A stretch of 64,000 nucleotides of DNA from an uncultured Pelagibacteraceae bacterium (GTDB lineage Bacteria > Pseudomonadota > Alphaproteobacteria > Pelagibacterales > Pelagibacteraceae): NCBI GenBank assembly GCA_902586025.1, contig CACIFV010000004.1, positions 1 to 64,000 on the forward strand, given 5' to 3'. Under the pieces are notes generated by a model. The model was given only the letters and a program-made list of their open reading frames with translations. It did no database searches and was not told the DNA's origin. How positions within the stretch are numbered: the first letter of the stretch is position 1; each line of letters begins with the position of its first letter. Positions 43,681-53,078 of the stretch are shown in pieces. The position numbers and the translations under genes were made by a program.

Positions 43681-44574
43681 ATGGATTTTTTAGTCTTCCA
43701 ATATCCAATGATAACCATTCAAGCATGTCTTGATGGACTTTTACTTGGAATATTGTTTGCGTTAATTGCTTATGGAATGGCACTACAATGGGGTGTTATG
43801 AATATAATTAACATTGCACAGGGGGACCTTGTCATCTTAGGAGGATACATTGCATACTTTATGTATCTATACGGCATTCATCCAGCTTGGGGAGTAATTG
43901 TCTCTCCTATTATTATGTATTTTGTCGGAATTGCAATTTACAAATTAGTTATAAATAAAGTTGTCGATAGAGATCTGTTCATCTCAATATTAGCAACATT
44001 TGGAATTAGTATTCTGTTTATGCAGTTAATGAACTTTGCTTTTGGAGCAGATGTTGTTTTAGCTAATTCTGGATACGGGACCACAATGTTGTTTGATAAT
44101 AACGTTGTTTTGCCAAACTCTAAAATATTTTCTGCCTTTATAAGTGTTGTCTTTGCGATTTGTTTAGTAGTTTATATGAAAAGATCTAAGCTTGGACGTG
44201 CAATTAGAGCAACAGCCCAAAACGCAAGAGCCGCAAAGATTTTAGGCGTTGATACAGAAAAAGTTTATGCAGCAACATTTGGAATAAACGCTGCATTATG
44301 TGGTGTAGCTGGAGCTTTAATTTCAATAACATTTACCATACATCCATACATGGGATTACCTTACACCATAAGATCATTTATGATTGTGATTGTTGCGGGA
44401 TTAGGAAATTTACCTGGAGTAGCAATGTCAGGTATGGGACTAGGAATATTCGAGGAATTTGCAGATTATATTCTTGGTACGGAATTTAGAATTGGATCAG
44501 TATTTTTATTATTAGTTTTAATTTTAGTTTATAGAAGATTTAAACTTTCAAGAAAGAGAGAGTATTTAAAGTGA
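43681..44574 (+). CDS. livH: ABC transporter permease LivH
   Basis: 297 residues, about eight membrane helices, with the family start DGLLLGILFALIAYGMALQWGVMNIINIAQGD near residues 19-50. The EAA-like loop for ATPase contact is present near R-A-I-R-A-T-A-Q-N-A-R-A-A. One of two permeases of the first Liv system. Its stop overlaps the start of the small gene at 44571 by 4 bases (GTGA). Confidence 0.93.
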   Translation: MDFLVFQYPMITIQACLDGLLLGILFALIAYGMALQWGVMNIINIAQGDLVILGGYIAYFMYLYGIHPAWGVIVSPIIMYFVGIAIYKLVINKVVDRDLFISILATFGISILFMQLMNFAFGADVVLANSGYGTTMLFDNNVVLPNSKIFSAFISVVFAICLVVYMKRSKLGRAIRATAQNARAAKILGVDTEKVYAATFGINAALCGVAGALISITFTIHPYMGLPYTIRSFMIVIVAGLGNLPGVAMSGMGLGIFEEFADYILGTEFRIGSVFLLLVLILVYRRFKLSRKREYLK

Positions 44575-44753
44575 GAAAAGCTAAAATTAAGGATGATAAT
44601 GGCAAATTGATAGAAGTGGATATTGTCAAATTTAAAAAACATTTAGATCAATATCATTCAACAGGATCTAGTCTTCATGAGGAAAATGGACATTATTTTA
44701 CAGTTGATAAAGATTTTAGAGATAAAATAGAGAGTTTGTATGAACAAAAATAG
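44571..44753 (+). CDS. Small protein between livH and livM, unknown
   Basis: 60 residues from a GTG. Soluble, Lys/Asp/His-rich, with no cysteine or membrane segment and no recognised domain. It overlaps livH by 4 bases and livM by 14, and preserves both neighbours' frames, so it is probably a real coupled gene rather than a chance frame. An association with permease assembly or regulation is only a guess. Confidence 0.6.
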   Translation: MRKAKIKDDNGKLIEVDIVKFKKHLDQYHSTGSSLHEENGHYFTVDKDFRDKIESLYEQK

Positions 44754-45792
44754 TTGGATCTTGTACATTGGAATTTTAGTATTCGGTTTAGTTGCACCAT
44801 TTATTTTTCCAGCTTTTAAAGTTCAATTATCAATTCTATGTGTATTAATTGTTTTAGCAACTACTTGGAATATCCAAGGTGGTGAAATGGGCTACAACAC
44901 ATTTGGAAATATTCTTTTTTATGGTTTGGGAATGTATCTTTGTGCATCCGTTCAAGTTGGTATGTTTTTCCCATTAGCAGAATGGACAGAAAGCGGTGGT
45001 GAAAAAACTTTCGTTCACACACCTTCACAATTCTTTCAAGGCATGGCAGCTGGTCTGGTAGTTGCAGCTGTTGTTCCTACAATAGTTGCGGGATTAATTG
45101 GTTATGCAATTTTAGGATTAAGAGGTCATTATTTTGCAATTTGTACTTTGGGTTTAGGAGTTGCAGCAGGAGAAATTTCTGGTGGTATTGAAATTATTGG
45201 AGCTGGACAGGGTTTTACCACTCCCCCTTTTCCAAATATAGGAGGTCTTGAGGCAAGAGGTGAATTTTTTTATTTTTTAAGTTTTGGAGCACTTGTATTA
45301 ACTTTTATAGCTGTAAGAGCAATTTACACTACAAGGTTTAGATTAATTCTAAATGCAATCAGAGATAATGAAGACAAAGCTGAAGCGATGGGGATTGAGA
45401 CTATGAAATACAAAATAACTGGATGGATGATTTCAGCTTTCTTTTGTGGTCTTGCTGGTGGAATAATGGGAGGTCTGGTTGGTTATATCGACTCAACAGA
45501 TGTTGCATTTGATGGAAGAGAAATGGGAGTGTTCATGGTTTTAATGGCAATTCTTGGAGGCAAAGGAACTTTGTGGGGGCCAATAATTGGCGCAACTTTA
45601 TTTCACTTTTTTAAAGAAGGCTTTTGGACATTCTTCCTAGGTTGGCAATATGTTGCGTTAGGAGTTTTAATCGTAGTAATAGTAATTTATTTCCCTGAAG
45701 GATTAATGGGATGGTTAAGAGAAAAATATCCGGAAAGATTTGGTGAAGTTATCGATGAAGCTGATCGAAAAGCACAGGTAGAATTAAAATGA
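44740..45792 (+). CDS. livM: ABC transporter permease LivM
   Basis: 350 residues, about nine membrane helices. The family motif N-I-Q-G-G-E-M-G-Y-N-T-F-G-N-I near residues 46-60 and the EAA-like segment R-L-I-L-N-A-I-R-D-N-E-D-K-A-E-A-M-G are present; C-terminal region has GKGTLWGPIIGA and the closing FPEGLMGWL block. It starts within the upstream small gene and overlaps livG by 4 bases. Confidence 0.93.
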   Translation: MNKNSWILYIGILVFGLVAPFIFPAFKVQLSILCVLIVLATTWNIQGGEMGYNTFGNILFYGLGMYLCASVQVGMFFPLAEWTESGGEKTFVHTPSQFFQGMAAGLVVAAVVPTIVAGLIGYAILGLRGHYFAICTLGLGVAAGEISGGIEIIGAGQGFTTPPFPNIGGLEARGEFFYFLSFGALVLTFIAVRAIYTTRFRLILNAIRDNEDKAEAMGIETMKYKITGWMISAFFCGLAGGIMGGLVGYIDSTDVAFDGREMGVFMVLMAILGGKGTLWGPIIGATLFHFFKEGFWTFFLGWQYVALGVLIVVIVIYFPEGLMGWLREKYPERFGEVIDEADRKAQVELK

Positions 45793-46529
45793 GTATTTTA
45801 GAAGTCAATAATGTTAGTAAATCATTTGGTGGTGTTAAAGCTAATGTAGATATTTCAATGTCTGTTGAAAAAGGAAAGATAGTTGGTCTTATAGGACCTA
45901 ATGGATCTGGTAAAACCACTTTATTTAATTCAATAGTTGGAACTTATCCAATAGATAATGGTTCAATTAAGTTTAATGGAAAAGAAGTATCAGAATTACC
46001 AGTACCAGTAATTGCAAAACTGGGATTATTGAGAACATTTCAACAAACTAGAATTTATGGAAAATTAAATTGTGTGGATAACATGCTTATCAGTCACAAA
46101 GGCAGTGATGAAAGTTTGTTTAAAATTTTCTCTAATATTCCAAAGGAGCTCACAGAAAAAGCAGAAAACTTACTTAATTTCGTTGGATTGTATCAAAAAA
46201 GAAAACTCAGGGCAGGCGACCTATCTTTTGGACAACAAAAGTTATTAGAACTTGCAATGGCACTAATGAATGAGCCAGAAATGCTATTATTAGATGAGCC
46301 AACAGCAGGTATAAATCCTACTTTAATTAATGGAATTATTGATAGATTAATCAAAGTTAATCAAGATTTTGGAATAACATTACTTGTTATTGAGCACAAT
46401 ATGAGAGTAATTATGCAATTAGCTGAAGACATATTTTGTCTTGCTCACGGTAAAATGCTTGCAAATGGCACTCCAGAAGAGATTAAAAATGACAAAAGAG
46501 TAGTTGATGCATATTTGGGGGCTCAATAA
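45789..46529 (+). CDS. livG: ABC transporter ATP-binding protein LivG
   Basis: 246 residues. Walker A GLIGPNGSGKTT, signature LSFGQQKLLELA (Phe replaces Gly in the canonical LSGGQ), Walker B LLLDEPTAG, and the H-loop VIEHNM. Pairs with LivF in the first Liv transporter. One-base overlap with livF. Confidence 0.94.
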   Translation: MSILEVNNVSKSFGGVKANVDISMSVEKGKIVGLIGPNGSGKTTLFNSIVGTYPIDNGSIKFNGKEVSELPVPVIAKLGLLRTFQQTRIYGKLNCVDNMLISHKGSDESLFKIFSNIPKELTEKAENLLNFVGLYQKRKLRAGDLSFGQQKLLELAMALMNEPEMLLLDEPTAGINPTLINGIIDRLIKVNQDFGITLLVIEHNMRVIMQLAEDIFCLAHGKMLANGTPEEIKNDKRVVDAYLGAQ

Positions 46530-47314
46530 TGTCTAATCAATATGAAGTTTTAGGAAAAGCACCTGGTGCAGAAGATTTAAAAAACTTATCTTCTGAAGAT
46601 ATTCATTTAACAATAAAAAATTTGAATGCTGGATATGGTAAAATGGAGATTTTACATAATTTTGATTTATTTGTAAGCAAAGCACAATCATTATGTTTAA
46701 TTGGTCCTAATGGAGCAGGTAAATCAACAATACTTCACTCAATATATGGATTTACAAATATTTTTTCTGGTAAAATAGAAATTGATGGAAAAGAAATAAC
46801 AAATTTAACTCCAGCTGAAAAATTAAAGTCAGTTGGTATAGCTTATATTCTGCAAGATAATTCAGTTTTTCCAGATATGACTGTTGAGGAAAATTTGTTA
46901 ATGGGAGGTTTTATCAAAGATAAAACCGAAGAGTCATATCAAGAAGCAGAAAAGATTTTAGATAAATACGAAAGATTAAGGAATAGAAGAAATCAACCGG
47001 CAAAAGTATTATCAGGTGGAGAAAGAAGATTATTAGAAATATCTAGAGCTTTAGTAATGAAACCTTCTGTTCTACTAGTTGATGAGCCTTCTATTGGATT
47101 GGAGCCAAGATATATTGATATGGTATTTGAAATTTTGGGAGACTTACAAAAAAATGAAAAGAAAACAATTATTCTAGTTGAGCAAAATGCCAAAAAAGGT
47201 TTAGAGTTTTCTGATATTGGATATGTATTAGTATCTGGCCAAACGGCAATTGCCGGAAGAGGTGATGATTTACTTAAAAATGATGATGTTGGACGTCTAT
47301 TCCTAGGCGGATGA
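46529..47314 (+). CDS. livF: ABC transporter ATP-binding protein LivF
   Basis: 261 residues. The Walker A is LIGPNGAGKSTI; signature LSGGERRLLEISRAL; Walker B VLLVDEPSIGLE; the E-Q-N-A-K-K-G-L H-loop is replaced by Gln as in LivF proteins generally. An N-terminal extension of about 28 residues precedes the ATPase core. It overlaps azlC by 4 bases. Confidence 0.94.
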   Translation: MSNQYEVLGKAPGAEDLKNLSSEDIHLTIKNLNAGYGKMEILHNFDLFVSKAQSLCLIGPNGAGKSTILHSIYGFTNIFSGKIEIDGKEITNLTPAEKLKSVGIAYILQDNSVFPDMTVEENLLMGGFIKDKTEESYQEAEKILDKYERLRNRRNQPAKVLSGGERRLLEISRALVMKPSVLLVDEPSIGLEPRYIDMVFEILGDLQKNEKKTIILVEQNAKKGLEFSDIGYVLVSGQTAIAGRGDDLLKNDDVGRLFLGG

Positions 47315-48015
47315 TTAATTCAAAATATTTTTTTAAAGGAATTCTTTGTGCAAAAGAATTCGATAGCCCTGCAATTGCTCTTGGTTTAAGCTTTTTAGCA
47401 ATTGGTGCTTTATTAAAAAATTTAGGTTTTACAATTCAAGAAAGTATTTTTTCTACTTTTTTAACTTATGCATTACCTGGCTCGCTTGTGATGGCAGAAT
47501 CGATTTTGATTGGCGTTTCGTTACTAAATTTATTTTTTGCAGTTTGGTTAGTTAATGCAAGATTGTATCCGATGACTGTATCTTTAATGCCATTGTTAAA
47601 GCACCAAAGTCAACCAAGATGGAAGTATTATCTTTCATGTCATTTTGTTGCAGTATCTTCGTGGTTAATCCTTAAAAATAATTATAAAGAAATTGAAAAA
47701 AAATATAGAGTCGATTTTTGGATAGGAATTGGAACTGCAACTTGGTTGATAGCAATTTTTTCAACTATCTTAGGTTATTACTCTGCTGATTTCTTAAATA
47801 GAGAAATGATGATTGGACTAGCTATTATTAATCCAATTTATTTTACTTGCACAATGATAGGAGTGATGAGATCTATACAATTAAATGTTTCAATAATTTT
47901 AGGAGCTTTTTTAGGACCTTTATTTTATTTTATTAGCCCTGATTGGTGTGTTTTGATTGGCGGGTTTGTAGCTGGAACTGTTGCTTTTGTAATTGGAGAG
48001 AAAAATGTCAGCTAA
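47311..48015 (+). CDS. azlC: Branched-chain amino-acid exporter subunit AzlC
   Basis: 234 residues, about six membrane helices in the AzlC fold (A-L-G-L-S-F-L-A-I-G-A-L near 27-38; N-A-R-L-Y-P-M-T near 89). AzlC with AzlD exports branched-chain amino acids or azaleucine. It overlaps livF by 4 bases and azlD by 11, so importer and exporter genes are physically coupled. Confidence 0.92.
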   Translation: MINSKYFFKGILCAKEFDSPAIALGLSFLAIGALLKNLGFTIQESIFSTFLTYALPGSLVMAESILIGVSLLNLFFAVWLVNARLYPMTVSLMPLLKHQSQPRWKYYLSCHFVAVSSWLILKNNYKEIEKKYRVDFWIGIGTATWLIAIFSTILGYYSADFLNREMMIGLAIINPIYFTCTMIGVMRSIQLNVSIILGAFLGPLFYFISPDWCVLIGGFVAGTVAFVIGEKNVS

Positions 48016-48331
48016 TATTGTTTTAATAATAGTTATTACATCTTTAGCTACATATATCTCTAGGTTTTTAGGAGCTTTTACATCTGAAATAATAGATGAA
48101 AATACTAAAATATATAGGTGGTTTAATTATTTAGCTTATTCGACATTGGCTGCTTTAATTTCTAGAATGATAATATTTCCAGCTGGTGCACTTTCTGACA
48201 GTAATTATTTGTCTAGATTTATTGTTGTACTTTTTGCAATAATAATTTTTAAATTAACTAGAAATAATTTAGTTTACCCAACTTTATTCTCTGCTATCAT
48301 TATGTTTTTATTAAGTAACTTTATGATATAA
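48005..48331 (+). CDS. azlD: Branched-chain amino-acid exporter subunit AzlD
   Basis: 108 residues from the ATG at 48005; a TTG at 47993 is less likely. Four hydrophobic segments and the AzlD core T-Y-I-S-R-F-L-G near residue 18. Partner of AzlC. The following gene starts one base after its stop. Confidence 0.9.
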   Translation: MSANIVLIIVITSLATYISRFLGAFTSEIIDENTKIYRWFNYLAYSTLAALISRMIIFPAGALSDSNYLSRFIVVLFAIIIFKLTRNNLVYPTLFSAIIMFLLSNFMI

Positions 48332-48838
48332 ATGAAAAAAATTATTTTACTATTGTTCTTAATTTTAATACCAGGTATTTCACAAGCAGCATGTGATGAT
48401 CCTTTAACTGATGGTGTTGATTATACCAATTGTAGATTTTCAGATGGACAAGATTTACAAGGTAGCTATTTGCCTAACTCAAATTTATCATTTGCAAGTT
48501 TTATACAAGTTAATTTTGATAAAAGTATTATGATGAATTCAAATTTGTCATTTGGAACTTTTCCAGAGTCAACATTTGTTAGAGCTAACTTATATGAGTC
48601 AACTCTAGTTGGTGGAAATTTTGAAAAAGCTAATTTTACAGGAGCCAATATGACAAGAGTTGATTTTATGGGCTCAACGTTAATTGAAGCAAATTTTCAA
48701 AATTCAAATCTAATGGAAGCTAATTTTACCTCATCAAATATGACCAATGCTAATTTTGATGGAGCAAATTTAATTGGAGCAACATGGACTAATGGTGAAA
48801 CATGTGGACCAAATTCAATTGGAGTTTGTAACAAATAA
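48332..48838 (+). CDS. Secreted pentapeptide-repeat protein
   Basis: 168 residues. Signal peptide MKKIILLLFLILIPGISQA. The mature part is made of A/S-N-L/F-x-x repeats (ANFTGANM, ANFQNSNL, ANFDGANL), giving a right-handed quadrilateral beta-helix. Four cysteines lie at the two ends (ACDD, NCRF, TCGP, VCNK), probably capping the helix. Pentapeptide proteins of this type have no common function. It is inside the Liv/Azl/GlaH gene series, so periplasmic binding or structural roles are possible. Confidence 0.85.
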   Translation: MKKIILLLFLILIPGISQAACDDPLTDGVDYTNCRFSDGQDLQGSYLPNSNLSFASFIQVNFDKSIMMNSNLSFGTFPESTFVRANLYESTLVGGNFEKANFTGANMTRVDFMGSTLIEANFQNSNLMEANFTSSNMTNANFDGANLIGATWTNGETCGPNSIGVCNK

Positions 48839-48843
48839 TTATA

Positions 48844-49764
48844 ATGGATAGCTTAGACAATATTCAAGGGTTTGATATTTCATTTAGTGATTATTCCAAA
48901 AGAATAATAAATATTAAAATTGAAGATGAAATTATAGATAAATTAATATTTCCTTTTAAAAAATTTGATATTACAGCTCTTGAATATAAACCTTTTACTA
49001 GATTTACACTTGCAAAATCTTTAGACGACTCAACAGGTGGAAAGCTAGGAAAATTTATAAACTCAGTTTTAAGAGATAGAGATACTGGTTGTTTTATTAT
49101 AGGGCCTAAAAATAAATCCAAAAAAATTGATAATAATTTTCTTATTAAATTATCAACAGCTGTAACACACTTACTCGGTAATCCAAATTTTGATTCGATG
49201 GCTGGAAAATATTATGCGAGATTTCATGTTAAACATGAGGACAATAGCGACTCATATCTTAGAAAAGCATATACTAATATGGATCTTCATACTGATGGAA
49301 CTTACGTCAAAGAAAAAACTGATTGGTTGTTAATGTTAAAAATGGAGGAAGAAAATGTTCAAGGAGGTGAAACTGCAATGTTACACCTTGATGATTGGGA
49401 ACATTTAGATAGCTTAACCAATGATAAAGTTGGAAAACAAAACTTTATATGGGGTTCTCCAAAAAGTAAAAATGTTGATTACAAGGTGGAACATCCTGTT
49501 TTTTCAGAAGACGAAAATGGAAAACCACAAATTTCTTACATAGACCAATTTCCTGAGCCCAAAAATATGGAACAAGGACTATTTCTACAAAAATTATCAG
49601 ACTCTTTAGAGGGAAGTCAAAAAAAGATTGTAATGCCTTTACCAGTTGGCTTTTCAGTAGTTGCAAATAACTATTTCTGGCTTCATGGTAGAAAACCATT
49701 TGTAGAAAATAAAAAATTATCAAGAGAATTACTAAGAATAAGAGGTTCTTTTTTTACTAATTAA
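48844..49764 (+). CDS. glaH: Glutarate 2-hydroxylase GlaH/CsiD (Fe(II)/2-oxoglutarate oxygenase)
   Basis: 306 residues with strong family-wide similarity to E. coli CsiD/GlaH: ALEYKPFTRFTLAK, HLLGNPNFDSMAGKYYARF, QGGETAMLHLDDWEHLD, YIDQF.EPK and FWLHGR.PF. The iron ligands are H149 and D151 (LHTDGTYV) and H281 (WLHGRKP). GlaH converts glutarate to L-2-hydroxyglutarate in lysine catabolism, with 2-oxoglutarate as co-substrate. E. coli has lhgO next to it; no such gene is seen here. Lying between two amino-acid transporter systems, it may serve catabolism of their cargo (inference). Confidence 0.9.
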   Translation: MDSLDNIQGFDISFSDYSKRIINIKIEDEIIDKLIFPFKKFDITALEYKPFTRFTLAKSLDDSTGGKLGKFINSVLRDRDTGCFIIGPKNKSKKIDNNFLIKLSTAVTHLLGNPNFDSMAGKYYARFHVKHEDNSDSYLRKAYTNMDLHTDGTYVKEKTDWLLMLKMEEENVQGGETAMLHLDDWEHLDSLTNDKVGKQNFIWGSPKSKNVDYKVEHPVFSEDENGKPQISYIDQFPEPKNMEQGLFLQKLSDSLEGSQKKIVMPLPVGFSVVANNYFWLHGRKPFVENKKLSRELLRIRGSFFTN

Positions 49765-49797
49765 TTAATTTTAGTGATAATAATCACTTAGTTTATC

Positions 49798-50571
49798 ATG
49801 AAAATCGGATTTATTGGTACAGGACATATCTCAAAATCAGTAATCAACGGAATACTGGGATCAAAATTAAAAATTAATAAAATAATTGTTTCAAAGAGAA
49901 ATTCAAAAATTTCAAGTGAACTTAAAAGAAAAAGCAAAAAGATAAAAATATCTACTGATAATCAGGAAATTATAAATCAATCAAATTGGGTTTTTTTAGC
50001 AGTAACACCTACGATTGGAAAAAGTATTCTTCCAAAACTAAAATTTAAAAAAGGTCAAACGATAATAAGTTTTATATCAACTATAAAAATGACTGAATTA
50101 AAAAAATATATTAAAGTTAAAACTAAGATTATTAGAGCAATTCCTTTGCCTCCAATTTCTCTTAGAAAAGGACCAGTACCAATTTTTCCACCAGATAAAC
50201 AAGTTAGAAATTTTTTTAATAAGCTCGGCACATCTGTTGAAATTAAAAATGAAAACCTATCACTAAATTTTTGGTCAACTTCATCAATGATGGCACCATT
50301 TTATGAATTACTACAAACCCTGAGTGAATGGTTAGTAAAAAAGGGAATTAATAGAAGTAACGCTCAAAAGTATATTACATCGTTATTTATTGCTTTATCT
50401 GAAGATGCAAAAATTAATTCAAATAAAGATTTAAAAGTCCTTGTCAAAAATTCACAAACCCCAAAAGGTTTAAATGAACAAGCTGTTAAAGAATTAAGAA
50501 AACTTGGATTTTATAAATCTCTGAATAAAACAGCAAATAGCGTCTTGAATAGATTAAAAAAAAGTAAGTAA
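49798..50571 (+). CDS. Pyrroline-5-carboxylate reductase-like protein
   Basis: 257 residues. Rossmann start MKIGFIGTGHISKSVINGI and the ProC-type central segment (VFLAVTPTIGKSILPKL) are visible, then a helical dimerisation domain. The family's S-P-G-G-T-T substrate loop reads TPKGLNEQ here, so proline synthesis is not assured; a related imine or ketimine reductase is possible. Two bases separate it from the second ABC transporter ATPase gene. Confidence 0.8.
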   Translation: MKIGFIGTGHISKSVINGILGSKLKINKIIVSKRNSKISSELKRKSKKIKISTDNQEIINQSNWVFLAVTPTIGKSILPKLKFKKGQTIISFISTIKMTELKKYIKVKTKIIRAIPLPPISLRKGPVPIFPPDKQVRNFFNKLGTSVEIKNENLSLNFWSTSSMMAPFYELLQTLSEWLVKKGINRSNAQKYITSLFIALSEDAKINSNKDLKVLVKNSQTPKGLNEQAVKELRKLGFYKSLNKTANSVLNRLKKSK

Positions 50572-50572
50572 A

Positions 50573-51361
50573 ATGTCTGACAATATCTTACAGGTAAATA
50601 ATCTTACAAAATTATTTGGAGGACTAGCAGCAGTATCAAATTGCTCATTAAATATAAGATCGGGTTCAATCACTGGAATAATTGGCCCAAACGGTTCAGG
50701 AAAAACAACATTATTTAATTTAATAGCTGGAAATTTAAAATCTAATGATGGAGAGGTAATATTTAATCATGAAAATATTACTGATGTACCATCACATGAG
50801 TTGTTTGGCAGAGGATTATTAAGAACCTTTCAAATTGCACATGAATTTTCAAACTTAACAGTTCTAGAAAACTTAATGATGGTGCCATCCAATCAAAGCG
50901 GAGAAAATTTATTAAACGCACTTATTAAACCAGGACTAGTTAAAAAAGAGGAAAAAGTTATTAGAGAAAAAGCCTATGAAGTTGTAGATTTTCTTAATTT
51001 AACACATTTAGCAAATGAAAGGGCAGGAAATCTTTCAGGAGGTCAAAAAAAATTATTAGAATTAGGAAGAACTATGATGGTTGATGCAAAATTGGTTTTA
51101 CTTGATGAAGTGGGAGCGGGAGTTAATCGAACACTTTTAAAAGATCTAGGAACAGCAATATTAAAATTGAATAAAGAAAAAAATTACACTTTTTGTATGA
51201 TAGAGCATGATATGGATTTTATAAGCAGAATGTGTGATCCAGTAATAGTAATGGCTGATGGTTCAGTTTTATTTGAAGGAACATCTGAAGAAGTCAAAAA
51301 AAATGAAAAAGTAATTGAAAGCTATCTTGGAAAGTCAAACTTAACAAAAAAAGAGATTTAA
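50573..51361 (+). CDS. livG: Second Liv-type ABC ATPase (LivG-like)
   Basis: 262 residues. Walker A GIIGPNGSGKTT, signature LSGGQKKLLELG, and Walker B LVLLDEVGAG, in which the usual P after DE is V; the H-loop is IEHDMDF. Starts the second transporter, whose substrate is unknown. One-base overlap with the next ATPase gene. Confidence 0.93.
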   Translation: MSDNILQVNNLTKLFGGLAAVSNCSLNIRSGSITGIIGPNGSGKTTLFNLIAGNLKSNDGEVIFNHENITDVPSHELFGRGLLRTFQIAHEFSNLTVLENLMMVPSNQSGENLLNALIKPGLVKKEEKVIREKAYEVVDFLNLTHLANERAGNLSGGQKKLLELGRTMMVDAKLVLLDEVGAGVNRTLLKDLGTAILKLNKEKNYTFCMIEHDMDFISRMCDPVIVMADGSVLFEGTSEEVKKNEKVIESYLGKSNLTKKEI

Positions 51362-52068
51362 TGGCATACTTTGAAGGAGTAAAAATGACTGCAGGTTATG
51401 GGGATGGCCCTGATATTATTAGCTCATGTTCCATAACTGCCAATAGGGGAGAGATAGTTGCTATTCTAGGTCCAAATGGAGCTGGTAAATCAACAGCCAT
51501 GAAAGCGATGCTTGGATTATTAAAATTAAAATCAGGCTCTGTAACTTTGAATAGTGAAGATATTTCAAATATTAATCCTCAAGATAGAGTAAAAAAGGGA
51601 ATTTCATTTGTTCCACAAACAAGAAATGTATTTGCAGAATTAACTGTTAGAGAAAATTTGGAAATCGGTGGCTTTTTGACAGAAGGAAGTTTAGAAAATA
51701 AAATTGAGAGTATTTATAGTTTATTTCCAATTTTAAGTGAAAAAAAATCCCAAGTCGTCGGACAATTATCTGGCGGACAACGTCAGCAAGTCGCGCTTGG
51801 AAGAGCTTTAATGAGTGATCCATCAGTTCTTATGTTAGATGAGCCCACAGCTGGAGTTTCTCCAATTGTAATGGATGAATTATTTGAACATATAATCAAA
51901 GTTAAAAAAACAAATGTTGCCATCATTATGGTTGAGCAAAATGCAAAGCAAGCATTAAGTATTTCAGATCGAGGCTATGTATTGGTAACAGGTCAAAATA
52001 AATTTGAGGGATCTGGTAATGATTTGCTAGAGGATCCCGAGGTTCGTAGATCATTTTTAGGAGCATAA
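51361..52068 (+). CDS. livF: Second Liv-type ABC ATPase (LivF-like)
   Basis: 235 residues with Walker A AILGPNGAGKSTAM, signature LSGGQRQQVALGRAL, Walker B VLMLDEPTAGV and a Gln at the H-loop (VEQNAKQAL). Pairs with the preceding LivG-like protein. One-base overlap with the next permease. Confidence 0.93.
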   Translation: MAYFEGVKMTAGYGDGPDIISSCSITANRGEIVAILGPNGAGKSTAMKAMLGLLKLKSGSVTLNSEDISNINPQDRVKKGISFVPQTRNVFAELTVRENLEIGGFLTEGSLENKIESIYSLFPILSEKKSQVVGQLSGGQRQQVALGRALMSDPSVLMLDEPTAGVSPIVMDELFEHIIKVKKTNVAIIMVEQNAKQALSISDRGYVLVTGQNKFEGSGNDLLEDPEVRRSFLGA

Positions 52069-53078
52069 TGGATTTCTTAAACGCAATAATTGTACTTTTT
52101 AATTATACATTAATACCAGCACTAGCTTATGGTTCACAATTAGCATTAGGTGCAATTTTTGTTACTTTAATTTATGCAGTCTTAAGATTTGCTAATTTTG
52201 CAACTGGGGACATGATGTCTTTTGGAACAATGTTCGCTGTTATTCTAACATATTATTTTCAATCCTTAGGTATAGGATTAGGTTTTTTACCAACAGCACT
52301 TTTAACAATTCCTTTTGCAATCTTAATGATGATTTTATACATGTTAATTATAGATAAATTTGTCTTCAGTTATTATAGGGTAAAAAAAAGTCCTCCAGTT
52401 CAGTTTGCAATGGTTAGTGTTGGTGTAATGTTTGTTACTCAAGCTATAATAAGAATAATCATTGGACCATCTGATAGAAGATTTTTAGATGGTGAAAAGT
52501 TTATAATTAAAGCAACAGAATTTAAAGAAATGACTGGTCTAGCAGAAGGCATCACTTTAAAGTCAACACAAGCAATAACAATCATAGTAACTTTAATAAT
52601 AGTTTCAATAATGTTTTGGTTTTTAAATAGAACAAAAACAGGAACAAGTATGAGAGCTTATTCAGATAATGAAGATTTAGCATTATTGTCTGGTATAGAT
52701 CCTAAGAGAGTTGTTTTGATAACATGGGTCATTGCAGGTATTTTAGCAACTATAGGTGGAGTATTATATGGTTTAGATAAGAGTTATAGACCTTTTGTTT
52801 ATTTTAATAATATGCTTCCAATATTTGCTGCAGCAATTGTTGGAGGTATCGGTAATCCATACGGGGCCTTTTTTGGGGGATATGTAATCGCATTTGCAGA
52901 AATTTTACTTACATACTCTTATAAAAAATTCATTGCATATTTGTTACCTTCAAGCTTGGAACCAAACTCTCTTATGCAACTTCTTTCTACAGATTATAAA
53001 TTTGTAGTTTCGTTTTCAATATTGGTAATTGTTTTATTAATAAGACCGTCTGGTATCTTCAAAGGGAAAACTATATGA
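52068..53078 (+). CDS. livH: Second Liv-type permease (LivH-like)
   Basis: 336 residues, about eight membrane helices, family opening Y-G-S-Q-L-A-L-G-A-I-F-V-T-L-I-Y-A-V-L and the N-F-A-T-G-D motif near residue 43. Longer than the first LivH because of a loop after helix 4 (RFLDGEKFIIKATEFKEMTG). Overlaps the next permease by 4 bases. Confidence 0.92.
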   Translation: MDFLNAIIVLFNYTLIPALAYGSQLALGAIFVTLIYAVLRFANFATGDMMSFGTMFAVILTYYFQSLGIGLGFLPTALLTIPFAILMMILYMLIIDKFVFSYYRVKKSPPVQFAMVSVGVMFVTQAIIRIIIGPSDRRFLDGEKFIIKATEFKEMTGLAEGITLKSTQAITIIVTLIIVSIMFWFLNRTKTGTSMRAYSDNEDLALLSGIDPKRVVLITWVIAGILATIGGVLYGLDKSYRPFVYFNNMLPIFAAAIVGGIGNPYGAFFGGYVIAFAEILLTYSYKKFIAYLLPSSLEPNSLMQLLSTDYKFVVSFSILVIVLLIRPSGIFKGKTI

